DNA of 64,000 nt from Cyprinodon diabolis. Lineage: Eukaryota > Chordata > Actinopteri > Cyprinodontiformes > Cyprinodontidae. A program made the translations under genes and the position numbers. Of the stretch, positions 23,915 through 36,741 are shown in pieces. The stretch is from contig CM060062.1 in assembly GCA_030533445.1 (NCBI GenBank), forward strand, positions 7,172,456 to 7,236,455. The letters run 5' to 3'. Each line of letters begins with the position of its first letter. The first letter of the stretch is position 1. The notes beneath the pieces were generated by a model. It ran no database searches. It saw only the letters and a program-made list of their open reading frames with translations, and was not told where the DNA came from.

Positions 23915-24049
23915 TGTTCTTAGCCAATCATAATGCTTCAAGCAGGCGAGCCTTCACAGGACCAATCCCCTGATCTGACGGGTTACCAGCCTGTGATCAT
24001 GTGATGGTTTAAGCAATACAAGTCATTTAAAGTGAGAGAGTGCGTAAAT
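23915..24049 (+). promoter_or_regulatory. Candidate klf15 promoter-proximal region
   Basis: Two CCAAT-type elements lie 40 bp apart: AGCCAATCA at 23922-23930 and GACCAATCC starting at 23960. They sit about 300 bp upstream of the candidate first-exon splice donor at 24265. No convincing TATA box was seen. Assignment to klf15 rests on position and on the absence of any other gene nearby. Confidence 0.3.
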
Positions 24050-24136
24050 GTGTGTGAGTGTGTGTGTGTGTGTTAGATAGGGATAGAGGGAGAGAGGGAG
24101 GGTGAGAGAGACAGAGAGAGAGAGAGGGAGGGAGAG
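24050..24136. repeat. GT- then GA-rich simple repeat
   Basis: An imperfect GTGT tract passes into GAGAGAGGGAGG-type purine repeats, just upstream of the candidate first exon of klf15. Confidence 0.8.
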
Positions 24137-24169
24137 GCATAAGGATAGGCAAAGAGCAAAGTTATAGTG

Positions 24170-24264
24170 TCACTGCCAAATGCGCTCAGTTACGAACAGA
24201 AACCCACATCCAGGACTGGAGTGCATGGTGTAAAGGAGCTGGTCTAGTTTCCTTGCTTTGACAG
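24170..24264 (+). other. Candidate non-coding exon 1 of klf15
   Basis: The sequence ending GCTTTGACAG is followed at 24265 by GTGAGC, a strong splice donor. It lies 1.57 kb upstream of the acceptor at 25835-25836, which precedes the start-codon exon. KLF15 genes usually have a non-coding first exon, so this is the best candidate. The transcription start is unknown, the left boundary is arbitrary, and other first exons could exist. Confidence 0.35.
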
Positions 24265-25836
24265 GTGAGCTCAATTTGCTTTTAACCAACAATGCATGCT
24301 CTCAAATGCAGTAATGAGTAAATAGAACTCCTGGTTATCTCTAAAACATAAGCAAACTCCCTCTATGATCTATAAGTTATCTGTATGATTACAAAAGCAA
24401 CAAAGAACAATGAAAACTATCTGAGCTTTTATTAAGCCCTTAGCTCAGCTGAGATTGTGGTTGTACTTGCAGTCTAAGACTGCAGCATTAAACATGCCAG
24501 GAATTCAGGTTAAAGTTTACTTTTGCAGTTTAAGGGAGCATTCAGCTTTCAAAAGTTTTTGATGTTGTACGGCAGCAGGGTTACTGCAGGACAAATGACT
24601 TCAGACCTGCCCAACGTGAGGTGTCGCCTCTCCTCCTAAACTTTTTTTCATTGTATGGGGTAACACTGCAGCTGCAGACCCCAACCCCCAACCCACTCGC
24701 TAGGCCATGTAATACGATGTCACCCATCACATGTGATCCAGTTTTACTAAAGGTGTAAATTATTACAGATTTATTTGAGTAAAGCACTGTTTGGTTGTAT
24801 CAGGCAACTCAATTAAACATCTGACTGCACTTGCAGCATGTGGAAACTCAGGAGATTTGTCTTTTCTTTGAGAATAACTTATTTCTTAAAACAGAAGAGA
24901 GAGCCCAGTCATTTCAGTTATCCAACGCTTTTTAGGAATTGCTATGGATTTTAGACACATGCTTCAACACTGAGGCAACTCATTCCCTCCTAAGCCATCT
25001 GCTGTCTTGTATTTTTAATCCACATAAATCCAGCAGCAGTGGATTGTTCCTGAGCTGCCAATGCATAAAAATAGAGAATAAATCCTTTGTTTATGATTCA
25101 ATCTCCTGAAATATTATTTATCCTGACATAGAAATGCACTTCTCGGCTAGTCTACAGGATGTCTATATTTATATATCTAATTCTAATCTCACACTTCTGG
25201 AATATCTTTTTTTGCTCAGGTTAGGAAGAATTAATGACCACAAGAGGAGATAAATAGGAACTCACTGTTCAACGGACATGTGGCTTTAATCTTAAAAGTG
25301 TCGACGACAGAAGAGTGCCTGACTCCGCATGGTCAGCTAGAAGCGTGAACCAGCAGCTACAAATTCTAAACACACACACGCTTACACGCACTCACTCCCC
25401 CAAACACACACATTCCTCTTCCCTCACATGTGGTCGACTTTCCTTTTGAAGTGCCAGGAGTTTGCAAAGCTCTTAAACAAGCAGCAGGTAGTTGACAAGG
25501 ACAAAAAATGTATAATGATTTTCAGTCTGGTGGTTTACTGTGCATTTAAGGACCCCAAAGGGACTACCGTGTGAACATTAATCATTCAGCTGGGGTCAGT
25601 ATTACCACAGTCAGTGTATCTGCAGGGGAAAGAATAACTCAAGCCTAGCTCAAACTAGTATATCTAAACTCCAGTTAAACTGTCAGCTGTTGTCAAATTG
25701 AACCCTCAGATGAACTAACATCGTACCTGATATTGGGTGCAACTTAAGTGTTGAAATGTGTGCAGCTCTGATCCTTTTTGGAATCCTTGGTACTGAATCC
25801 TAAAAAAAACTAATTTTGAATAATTTTATTTTACAG
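24265..25836 (+). other. Putative klf15 intron 1
   Basis: Runs from the candidate GTGAGC donor to the TTTTATTTTACAG acceptor. No mobile element was recognised. A CA-rich segment is at 25371-25412. I looked for a palindromic glucocorticoid response element, because mammalian KLF15 is glucocorticoid-induced, and saw none. Confidence 0.35.
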
Positions 25837-25913
25837 AAAAAGGGAAAAGAAGTCTTATCAACAACTTGTTCATCAGAGCCCAGCAAATTTAGCAGCCATT
25901 TATCCGAACAGGA
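25837..25913 (+). other. klf15 5' UTR part in exon 2
   Basis: Sequence between the acceptor TTTTACAG (ending at 25836) and the ATG at 25914. It contains no upstream ATG. Confidence 0.5.
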
Positions 25914-27409
25914 ATGGTGGATCACTTGCCACTTGGTGAGGAGACCTTCCTGTATTATTCCTGCTCTCCAGGGTCTGACTACAGTTCCGCCTCTCACCAC
26001 ACCAAGGGTGGTGTTGCACAGGGCATCATGGTGACGGATGCATGCACCTATCAGCACCACCCTTACCAAGGTTTGACGCTCTCTTCCTCACCATGTCTCT
26101 CGGAAGATGACCTCAGTGACCCCTCCAGCCCTCGCTCCTCCCTCTGCTCCAGCCCTGAGTTCATGCCATCAGCATCACGGAACATCCTCAGCTCTAGCTA
26201 CGATAGCAGGGACAGCAGGAGTAGTGGGTGTTCCAACTCATCAGTTGAAGACAATCAAGAGAGCCTTTTGGACCTCCTTCTCTCACAGGCCTCAATTACC
26301 ACTTCACTGAGCTCCAGTAGTGGCAATATTTCCGTATCCTCATCCATTCCCTTCTCATCACCAGCCTCCTCCACCTCCTCATCTCCAAAATCTCCTTTTA
26401 TGACAATAAGCCCAGCATGGGAGCCCAAGAGGGAACAGCGTCTCGGTGCTCAGCAACAGCTGGCAAAAGAGGAGTGTTTTGAGTTTCCAGTCTTCCTCGA
26501 TGAGCTCCAAGATCCTGAGGCACTCCTCTTTCAGCCCACTCTAGAGGAGATTGAGGAGTTCTTAGAAGAGAACATGATGGTGGCAATGGAAAATGAAGAG
26601 AATGGTAGCGATGAAGAAATGTCACCTCCCATGTCTATATCAGATGACAATGAGCCTGAAGGTTCAGTGACACTCGCAGGAGACCTTAAGTCACCATCAC
26701 AACACTTAGATCAGACTGTGCCTGTGGCCTGCAATTCAAAGGCCAGGCATGCAGCATGTGCATCAGGTACAGATGGCTTACCAGTGACTGATGGCAATAG
26801 CTGTGTAGCTACTTCCACTGACACTTGTGTTGATGGGATAAAGCAGGAAGACTGTGGATCGCTGACACCTTTATCAGAAAGTGCTACCACTGCCTCAAGT
26901 GTGCCTGTCATTCTCCAAATCCAGCCCATACAGGTCAAACAAGAACCAAATTCCAGTGCTGTATTAGACACTGCCCCTCATCAGTCACAGAAAACCCATT
27001 CCCAACCAACGGAGTCCCCATCGTCAATCAAAATTGCCCAGCTCCTGGTCAACATCCAAGGGCAGACATTTGCTTTAGTACCTCAGTTGCTTTCACCTAC
27101 AACAGCTAACTCTGGCAAACCAGGAATTGCAGCACCATCCAAATTTGTCCGGATTGCACCGGTGCCCATTGCAGCCAAACCCAATGGGCTCGGGGAAGGG
27201 GGATTAGGCCTCGGGGGTTCAGCAACAGGTGTCCTTGGTGGAGGTCAACGATATCAGAAGAGCACAGTGGCAGACCTCATTAAAATGCACAAGTGTTCAT
27301 TTCCTGGCTGTAATAAGATGTACACCAAGAGCAGCCACCTTAAAGCACATCTAAGAAGACACACAGGGGAGAAGCCCTTTGCATGCACGTGGCCTGGCTG
27401 TGGATGGAG
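25914..27409 (+). CDS. klf15: Kruppel-like factor 15, coding exon 2 (residues 1-498 plus two bases)
   Basis: Encodes the regulatory part and first finger of KLF15, a nuclear GC/CACCC-box transcription factor. In mammals KLF15 controls amino-acid, glucose and lipid metabolism and restrains cardiac hypertrophy. KLF15 hallmarks in order: MVDHL N-terminus; [11 protein letters not shown] (63-73); [10 protein letters not shown] (117-126); acidic activation segment [16 protein letters not shown] (206-221); [16 protein letters not shown] (330-345); [17 protein letters not shown] (374-390); [14 protein letters not shown] (410-423). Finger 1 has C461, C466, H479, H483; finger 2 begins with C491, C496. 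Two SUMO-type sites (IKQE 309-312, VKQE 341-344) are visible. The start has G at -3 and +4. The exon ends AG|GTGAGC at 27409/27410, inside finger 2. At 557 residues in total, the protein is longer than the mammalian form of roughly 415, mainly through Ser-rich linkers. Confidence 0.96.
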
Positions 27410-30400
27410 GTGAGCCCACAAAAAGTCCATATATTAGAACACATTGATAAACAACCAAAACACATTGAGACAGGGGTATAATTACACTGAAAGATTAATA
27501 GGGAATAGGCTTTGTGATGCTTAAATATAATGCCTAGCCACAAATCCTGTCAAGATTGGCAGATACCACTCATGCCAAGCTGCACAGCGTTTACCAGCCA
27601 CTTTGTATGGTAAAGTTTCACGCTTCCCAATTCTATTTGGAACTCCACTAGAAGACATAGACCTTTTAAAGCTTGAATTCAAGTAAAGATGTTACAACAA
27701 TAATCATTTGTTCCATAACTTTATAGTTCTACACTGCTGTATATACAGTAATTAAGGCTATACATGTGGGTCCATATACTGTAGATTGACTCAGCTACAT
27801 CTGTTGATAACGTGCTACTCAATGATTGATGTTAAAAACAAGCATATCAAAAGTGCCCTATTTTGCAAAGTAATATAGATAAGGAATGACAAACTGTTTT
27901 CCTGTTCTGCTATCCTTTTTAATGCACTGGCAGTTTGCCATCCCTCTCAGAAAAAAACTCTCCCATGCAGGGTGGATAGAATAAAAAACATATTGTTTCA
28001 AACTGAAAAAATGTCAATAGTAACAACTCGATTTAAATCAGGAGGGTAATTTAAGAAGGAATTGGACTGGACTGTTCATTTATGATTACAGTTTGTTCTT
28101 TTCTGCAAGCTGTGTCTGTACTGCTATCACTGTGTTTTTGAACCATGGTAAAGTTCTAGATTAGATAGGGGCACCTTTGAAGTCATCCATATGCAGACTT
28201 TGTCCCCTGTTAGTTATTCCACCTGTTTGCTCACTGTCCACAACCACTAAACACACATTTTTGCAACCGAAAGACTAATTTTTTAAGAAGATAAGTGTAT
28301 GTTTTGTGCATCATCAACTTTTTAACACATTTGCAAACTCACATTTGCCACAATCTGGTTATAAATGGTTTTCTCTGAGTTAATTAATGCCTCAATTCAT
28401 GTACTGTAAAGATAAACATCTTGTTTTTAGCTGTTTAAGTACAGATGGGTTAAGTACAGATGGCAACTTCTGACCTGCCAGTCAATTCATTCAACCTCTA
28501 AAGCTGCACTTATGGCTCAAGGTTGTGTATCAGCAACACTACTGGCAGGGCTGAGTTCAGGCAAAAGTAATTATTTTGGTTATCATATCAATTGATATGT
28601 TACGAGTTAAGAAAATTAGAAAAAAGAGCAAAAAGTAACGCTAACATTCATGTGTTTCTCTATCTGTGGCTCAGCTTGGGCAAGTCCAAAGAAAGGTTTT
28701 TTGGATTCCTAAAATATAAATGTTAAGGATGTCAAAAGACAAATGCACTGCAATAAAATTGAAAAGCATGTGCAAATGGTTTTCGTGCAAAAATATTGTT
28801 TAAATAGACAGTTTTGACAGTTACACACTCAAACCTAAATGGATTTTCCTGAAATATTATCTCAAATGCAATAGACTATAGAACAATGGTAAAAGGTTCA
28901 CCAAAATATGTTCTATTAATTTTAAAGGTGCATAAGCAAATTCTTACCACAAGGTGTGCTGTTGAGCATTCTGTGGACCAAAACAACAATACATTTTAAT
29001 ACAACGTTCTCTTATTCTCAGCAACAGGACACAATAGATAACTTGATCATAAAAGTTAATAAAAAATTTATAACAATAATAATAATAGATTCCCCTTTTG
29101 AAGTTCAGACAGACTACACTACATTTAGCTTGTAAAATAACATACTACTCTCTATTTTGTATTCATTTGTATTCATTTTGATGTACATTGTCATATTGTT
29201 TCACTTGTCTTGAGACAACACTCTCAACTTACTGCCAGTGTAAAGACTCAGCATAATGACACTGAATCAGAACATCTAAGCACCAGCTATCTGTATCAAT
29301 TTTAGATTATTTGTCAAAAAGAGAAAATGCTGTTCATGTGTGAGGATCACAGTCGGCTGCTCGCAATCCCACCGCTCTGCTTTAACCAACACCAACCGTG
29401 TTAGCCGGGTTACTGGCTACTCGCTTTACGCTTATCAGGTCCATCGCTGGTCAGCCTCCAACAATTAACCCACATGCCTCAACTGTATCATGGAAACATG
29501 ATGCCTGTGTTCATCCTTGTTAGACCTTTTCCTTAACTGACATCTTTCTAGCAAAAAATCATTATTTTTCTCCTGTGTTACATTGGCAAGCTCATGCGTG
29601 CACGTACAACTTCCTGCTGTGGTAGAAAACATGCTATAGTTACAGCAACAGAGGAAATTGTCCTGTGCTCTGTTGAAGGATGAGTTAAGATGAGCATTTT
29701 TATCTGGTAATATCACACATCAGCCAAGTAAAACCCAACGGCATTGTCCCTGATTTTATGAGAGAGACCACACTGCTTGGCTCAGTGAAAAACAAAGCAT
29801 TTATCTGTAGCAAATAGACTGCTTTAAGCACCTTTATATCTCCATTAATCCAAGCACACAATGTTTGAATATGAGTAAAGTGATCACATCTGTCTGCATT
29901 CCTTTGTTGCGAACCTCCGCCATCTTTTTGTATGAGCATGTGACATTGATGGAACATTCCTGGAGAGAGAAAGCCTTAGTCTATAGTAGTCTCTAGACTA
30001 TGTCTTGATTTTTTCTATAATTGTATTTGTTAACGATTTTAAGAAATTTTGAATTAATTATAACTAAAATCTTCCAGGCCAGTATTGGTACACAGAATAG
30101 GCAGGAAGTATTTTGAAGTGATTACATTTTATTTTTTCCGCCTGAAGAGCTGATGTAGGATGTAGATCCTTCTGGACTTTGATAATTGTAGTTCTTGATT
30201 GGCCTATTTATGCAGTCTGACTTTTGCTGAGGCAAGATTTTTTTGTCTTTATGACTTAATAAGTTTGGATATCTTTGCTCCATTCATCCTCCAGTATGTA
30301 ACGATAAATTGCTCTGTGTTGGTTTATTAACTAAACCTCCAATCCATCTTCCAATCTGTGGTAGTTTATGGTCATTAAATGACAAATGCTAGAGCATACT

Positions 30401-32020
30401 GTTGCTTGGTCCTGTACAGTACCTTCCTTACATCTTTTCTGACCAGACTAAGTCTTATTCAAGAATAATACATTTCTAAATATTATGGAAAGAAGCATAC
30501 ATCTGTAACCAAAAAAAATATCTCTTTGTGTCCTGGTGGTTGTATACATTTAAACAAATTCAGGTCAATGTGTTTCTAGTGAACAGCAGGGGAACTGTTG
30601 TTCACTAAAAATGGCCTCTTGTCAGCGTTTTACGTGACTGCAACAATTTACTGTATCATAAAGTTGTCCCTTCACTGCCAATTTCCTGCTGGAACAGGAA
30701 ATGAACATAAACTAGTAAGACAGGAACCCTGAGCCTTGTAACTTTAGAGGAGTGGGTTCACCCCCTGTGAAGTAGAGAGAAACGGCATTTCATTGGCTGG
30801 AGTCCAACATTTTACTCATTCAAAATATTTGTAATGATGTTTAGCTGTTTCAGTCTGTCTTGCTGTTGGTCATAAACAGATCTGGATGTGTTGATGATCA
30901 CATGTGAGCACTGGGTTGCATACAGGTGGAGGTATATGTGAGCTCACAGTATTTTTAGTTTCCACCTGCTAGAAGACGCAGTGTTTTATTCTCAGCGGCC
31001 AGGCGTCACATCAGAGTTTGATGTAGAAACACGACGGCGTGTGTATACTTGTCAGTTGTCATCTGGGTTCTGGTTTGGTGTGTTTTTGAGCTGATTCATC
31101 TAAGATCACAACAACACAACATGAGGTAGTGACAGATTCACTAGACTTTGATTCAGCATTTGATTTATACTCAGATGTAGGGCAACATGCAAAAAAAAGG
31201 AGGGACCATTTTTCATTAATAAGTCCCTTTGTACACTTATGAATGCCATTCATTCTGCAAATGCAACCAGATTTACTGCCCCAACTTCGGTGCTGGTTTT
31301 ATGTTCTTTTAGCTGCAGCGTTTACTTTAAGAACAAGCTGCAACAGATGCCTGCATATGTGTTTCCCACAGCATTCACAACTCTGTGTATGCTGTGTCTT
31401 TTAGCAGCCACGCCAAGCTGCCTCCAGTACTTCAACCCACAATTAAAAGTTAAAAACACATTTAGTTGATCAACAGAAGTGCCCTTCATGCATGCAGCCA
31501 TAAACTCCCCGACCTTGGCCCTAAACCCTGAAATATACAGATAGCAGAAGTAAAAACCTCCACAGTAAACATATTATAATGTATTATTTTGAACAAAATT
31601 TGTAGGGAGATCATACAACTGCATCCACATGAACCCTCCAACTAAAAATCAGAAACATATGAGTCTTTCATATTTACTTAAATCCACCCCCCTGTAAGTG
31701 GGTTATACTTGGACACAGGCCTCATGTTAGTATGTCAAGGGGCTGCACATGGTTTCCCTCATGCCCCTGCTTGAAGTGGGCTCTGTGCTGCTCCAGGGTT
31801 TTTATATATGCGTGTATGTTAGCCAAGGTTAAACGTAAACAAATGTGAAGTACACTATTTACAGGTACTGTACTCTACGTACAGAAGCTTTTGATTTTCA
31901 TCACAGTAAGCTTGAAACATTCACTTACATTCATTCTTTTTTTTTGTCTTTGGTAGAAATCATTTACTTAATCCTTTCCAGTCTGAATAGAATATATAGG
32001 GCACAATGAGAAAATATCTG

Positions 32021-32384
32021 GGGCTGCTCAGTGGAGCAGTGGGTAGCACTGCTGACGTGCAGCAAGAAGGTTCTGGGTTTGATTCCCGGCCCGGGGTCTT
32101 TCTGCATGGAGTTTGCATGTTCTCCCTGAGCATGCTTGGGTTCTCTCCGGGTACTCCGGCTTCCTCTCACAGTCCAAAAACATGACTGTTAGGTTAATTG
32201 CCTTCTCTAGATTCTCCTTAGGTGTGAGTGTGCGTTTGTCTCTGTTTTGCCCTGCGATGGACTGGCAACCTCTCCGGGGTGTACCCCGCCTCTCGCCCAT
32301 TGACAGCTGGAGATAGACACCAGCACCCCTCGGGACCCCAATTGGGACAAGAGTGTCAGATAACGGATGGATGGATGGATGGAA
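32021..32384 (+). mobile_element. DANA/mermaid-like tRNA-derived SINE
   Basis: A tRNA-like head carries an A-box-like TGGAGCAGTGG (32032-32042) and a B box GGTTTGATTCC (32076-32086). The body contains GGAGTTTGCATGTTCTCCCT, CTCTCACAGTCCAAAAACAT and TGCGATGGACTGGCAACCTC, the blocks I recall for fish DANA/mermaid SINEs. The 3' end is GGAT repeats. A 10-bp target-site duplication, AAAATATCTG, lies at 32011-32020 and 32385-32394, which fixes both ends. It lies in the sense orientation of klf15. Confidence 0.88.
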
Positions 32385-32538
32385 AAAATATCTGTTATAT
32401 CAAGAACAATAATTTAAAGACACGTTACCACCTGAACACCCCATGAAAAAGCATCTCAGTCAAAAATGTTTCAAACATGAGCTACGGTTAATAATCTACC
32501 CATTTTGTGGGTACAATAATGAACATGCATGGATGTCC

Positions 32539-32812
32539 GAACCTCAGTCGGCGTTGGCAGATGGCCGCTCACACTGAGTCTGGTTCTGCTTGAGGTTTCT
32601 TCCTGTTAAAAGGAAGTTTTTCCTTTCCACTGTCGCTACAAGACGCTTAGTGTGAGGGATTACCTTCGAGTCAATGAGTCGATGCAATCAACTGGTTTTC
32701 CTTAGATAAAAAACCTTGAATCAATTTGACTGTGTGATCTGGTGAACTGTAAAGTGCCTTGAGATGACATGTGTTGTGAAATGGCGCTATGGATATAAAC
32801 TGAATTGACTTC
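32539..32812 (+). mobile_element. L2-type LINE 3' tail in klf15 intron 2
   Basis: Contains the GGCAGATGGCCGCTCACACT, TTTCTTCCTGTTAAAAGGAA, AGTCAATGAGTCGATGCAAT and GAGATGACATGTGTTGTGAA blocks of the L2 3' UTR and ends in ATAAACTGAATTGA. It is severely 5'-truncated, with no coding sequence. Confidence 0.82.
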
Positions 32813-34146
32813 AATACATTATTAATAGCCTGCAAAATTACAGACACTCTTATTTTCCATGAAAGCTATACTTTTATAATAATACTGAATGTATATTTCA
32901 TCTATATGTAGTCAAGATACATAAATTCTGAAACTTGCATTGACAATTTAAGGATCCCATATGATTTTAGATCAGTAAACCAGAGCAAATAGACAATCAA
33001 CTGTATGGGATTATGCTCACAGCCAATATGTCCTACAGTTTGTGCTTATAAAAGTATGCAAGCAACCACTGGTTAGTCAGTGGTTAACTCTGTGTGGCAA
33101 CTTGGAATGCAACACCAGAAGGTAGAAGTTAACATATATGGGACCGGAAGCCCCAACTTTGCATTTGAGAGGGAGGACTAAAAAAGAAATGTTGATCATC
33201 ACAGTGTTCACTGTAAAGTTATAGGTATAATGCTGTCAGAAGTCAATGTCATGATTTGATGGATTGTAAAAGAAAATCATAATATAGACACAGTGCTGCT
33301 GTGTTTGGTTGTAAAGAACATCTTGTAACACTCTGCATGTTTTTTGGGTGTGGAAACCAAAATTACAGCAGACAAGAGTGAATAGCTGTGCTCCAACTTC
33401 CAGGAACACTTAATCAGTGGAACACAACTCTTTCTTTCATACTGTGATCACAGGGGAGGGTTTTATTTATCAGTGCTCAACTAATAATTAAGTGAAATGA
33501 GCAAAGCATTACCAAAGTAGTTGTTTATACTACTTATACACATTTGTATGTCTTATTGGTCCCTATAAAGCTTAAAAAATGTTACGCTAAATGAGGTTTA
33601 GTCCATATTTTGTAAGTCGGTGAGACAGTCAGGCTACTAAACTATTACAAACCTCTTTTATGCAGCTACACACTTTATGAAGACACCTATGGAGACTTTT
33701 GTCAAAGGCCCACTGTAGCAGGAGTCTGGCACGATCTACATTATGACACAGATGTGACAGGATCATCATGGAAGGATGCTGCTGATGTGTAAAGCAAGCA
33801 GGGAAGCTGCAAGACGTGGAAAATGTATTTTTGTAGAGTGCACAAAGAGAAGCTCTATCACATTATTTTCACTTTCAAATTTGGATCTACCAGGTCATCG
33901 TCCCAATGTGTCACCTATCATTTATTCTTGATAGATTTTGACACTACGCTAAAGTAAAAAGCTGTTGTGCTTAGTCATTTCTACATTATTAGCTATTTGT
34001 GAGTCAAAGAAACAAAATAGCTACTTAGTACCTTAAACCAGCTGATTGCATAAAACGTGAAATTTTATCCAGTTTTTAGTTTGCCATTTAGACTTGCATG
34101 TCTACACCACTTCAGTTTTCAGTTTGGTTTCGTTTTCTTTTTTTTA

Positions 34147-34178
34147 TTTTTAGTCCCTCTATTAAGAGGGACTAAAAA
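34147..34178. repeat. Perfect inverted repeat (14-bp stem, 4-base loop)
   Basis: TTTTTAGTCCCTCT at 34147-34160 pairs with AGAGGGACTAAAAA at 34165-34178 across the loop ATTA, inside klf15 intron 2. It follows a T-rich run. No surrounding transposon ends were found. Confidence 0.85.
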
Positions 34179-36540
34179 GTGACCCCCTAAATCCAGCCTT
34201 TTTTGTTTCTGACGGAATAACCGTTTAGAGAGAGATAAATTCTGTAATAGGAGTATAAAACACACTAGTAAAGCTTAGTGGCGCTCCACAAACTAAGCAG
34301 AATAAACGTCTGTCTCTGCCTTCTGACCTTGAACTTTGCCTTTTTATGCTTATTCTAGTTATTCATTTAGAAAAACGACAGACTTTAAAGTTTGGATATT
34401 GGTTTATAAAGGAGGTTAGGTCCTAGGCTGAAGTATGTTTTAATGTTATCTGTTAAATATGAGTCCTGTCAACCTCTCAAAAACCAAAAAAGGTTTTCAT
34501 GCTGCTAACTCTGGAACAAACCACCTGAATACCTGAAATGGACATAATCTTTTTTTTCTTTCTGGAATGAAAACATTGCTGCTTACTCCAACTTTTAGCA
34601 CAAACACTTACCAATGAGCTGTTTTCAGTGAATCTTAAATGAGATTTTCTTCAGGAACTTGAGATTTGAGAGTTATTCCATCTTAAATGTTTAAGCTGCG
34701 AATAAGCTATGTCATATAAGAAATTGTGTTTTGCCTAGAATTTGTCAAAATCATGTTACATCCAGTATAATGTCAGCTGAAGTGTATTTTGGTGTAAAGC
34801 TCCAGATCCATTGTTTCTAATCTAGCTTATCTGCCGTGGTGCATTCAAAACATATTTGCCTGGTTGTAATATGAGGAAATATAGAAAGTCCAGTTTGGTC
34901 ATACCTTTGGTGTATATACCTCGATTCGATTGGGCCTTGTTTATTGCACCGAAATGAAACGCTCTATATTCCAAAGGGAGTAACTTAGGAAGATAAACAT
35001 TGTTGTTGCTCTGGTGGTAATGTCTGATTTTTCATGTTGATATTGCGCAGCTATTATGTATATACGACTGATTATGTATGGATTCATGTCTGTTTTTCAA
35101 TTACTATTTCATTAATGAATATAAAAATGAGTTGAGATGCCACTAGTAGAGGCCAGTCTAAACAGTCAGTATGCAAAGGTGAATAAATATAAGAGCTGAC
35201 AGAGCATCTGCACAGCATTGGGGGACGCACTCCCAATATGCGGCTGACATGGTAGAAATGTACTGGATAAATAACCAATTTTGAAAAGTATTTATGGCCA
35301 TGATTAATTAAATTACACAGTTAAACATAGTTAGACTTTAAAATTGACTTTGATTTAAATTAGCAAGATTTAGATTACATTTTGATTTAAATTAGCAGTT
35401 TATTTTATTGCTTATTGTTTTATTGTAGTTGCCTTTTTCCCGCAACATTTGGAAGAGGGTGTTTGTTCTTTAATCACAGAGGGGTCCACCAAGAAAAGTT
35501 TGGAAACCACTGGCATAGTGGGAGACAAAGTGATAGTTTTATCATGTCTTTATTGCAATATCTAAGCAGTACTTTTGTATTTTTTGAGCATCGTCATAGA
35601 TGTAAATTAAATTGCTATTTCCAAACTTTTACATCTATTTGAAGGTACATTTGGTAATGATGTGAAATACCTGTTGATTGCCGGATTTAGATGATGGGCA
35701 ATTTGTCAGATGTTTTGGAAAGTGATAATGGACTTTTAATCAAAACATTTTGCACATGTTGCAAAGGTTGTGAAACGCGAGGCAGATGCATAATCGTATG
35801 ATAGCTGCAGCCTCTTGAAAATTTGTAGCAGAGTGACCTTGGGTACAATGTTGACCAGTGAATTGTTGGAGAATTAGAGAAACAAGTCAATGTCAAGCAG
35901 GGTTAGGTTTTTGAAATGTTTAGGTTCTTCTAGCAACTAGTCGAACATTTGTGTAATGCATGTGTGGAGTGGAAAGAGGCATGGATAACTGTGAGTAATG
36001 TTTGTACACTTCTGTAAATAATCACCTCCGTGTCTACAGCTGGATGCTGCCATTATGAAACTGATCTGTGTTACAGATTAATTTGATCTTAACAGCTTTA
36101 TCAACATGTACAGATGCGCATGTAGGTGTAGAGGCACTGCTCTGTCATCTACTTAACCCTTTCACTTTCAGGGCAGCTTCGCTGGAGCCCATAGAGACCA
36201 TGGCAGATCAGGCCAAGAATAGACCTGGCATGGGTTGACTGGGCCCATCTGTTGGGCTATATACAGGATGTCTCTTTAACTTCAGCGAGAGGTTGCTTGA
36301 AAAGTTTCTTCTCAGATTACCTCTTCTAAACAGCTTGACATAACTTTTTATCTCATTGGGCTGCATGAAGTTAATTACTTCATTCTTTTTTTTTTTCTTT
36401 TTAGGAAAGGCATTGTGCATGAAACAAAATAATATTTTTTGTCAAATCCAGAGATAAATGAAACATTTTATAAATATTTGGGTCAAATATCAAATTAAGG
36501 TTTGCAAAAATGTTTAATATGTGATTAACCTAATTTATAA

Positions 36541-36741
<201 letters not shown>

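Noticed and set aside
24265..25836. Glucocorticoid response element in klf15 intron 1
   Set aside because: Only isolated TGTTC-type half sites were seen. No palindrome with a 3-base spacer.
26107..26971. Additional overlapping frames on both strands within klf15 exon 2
   Set aside because: They are shadows of a strongly conserved coding frame in Ser/Pro-rich sequence.
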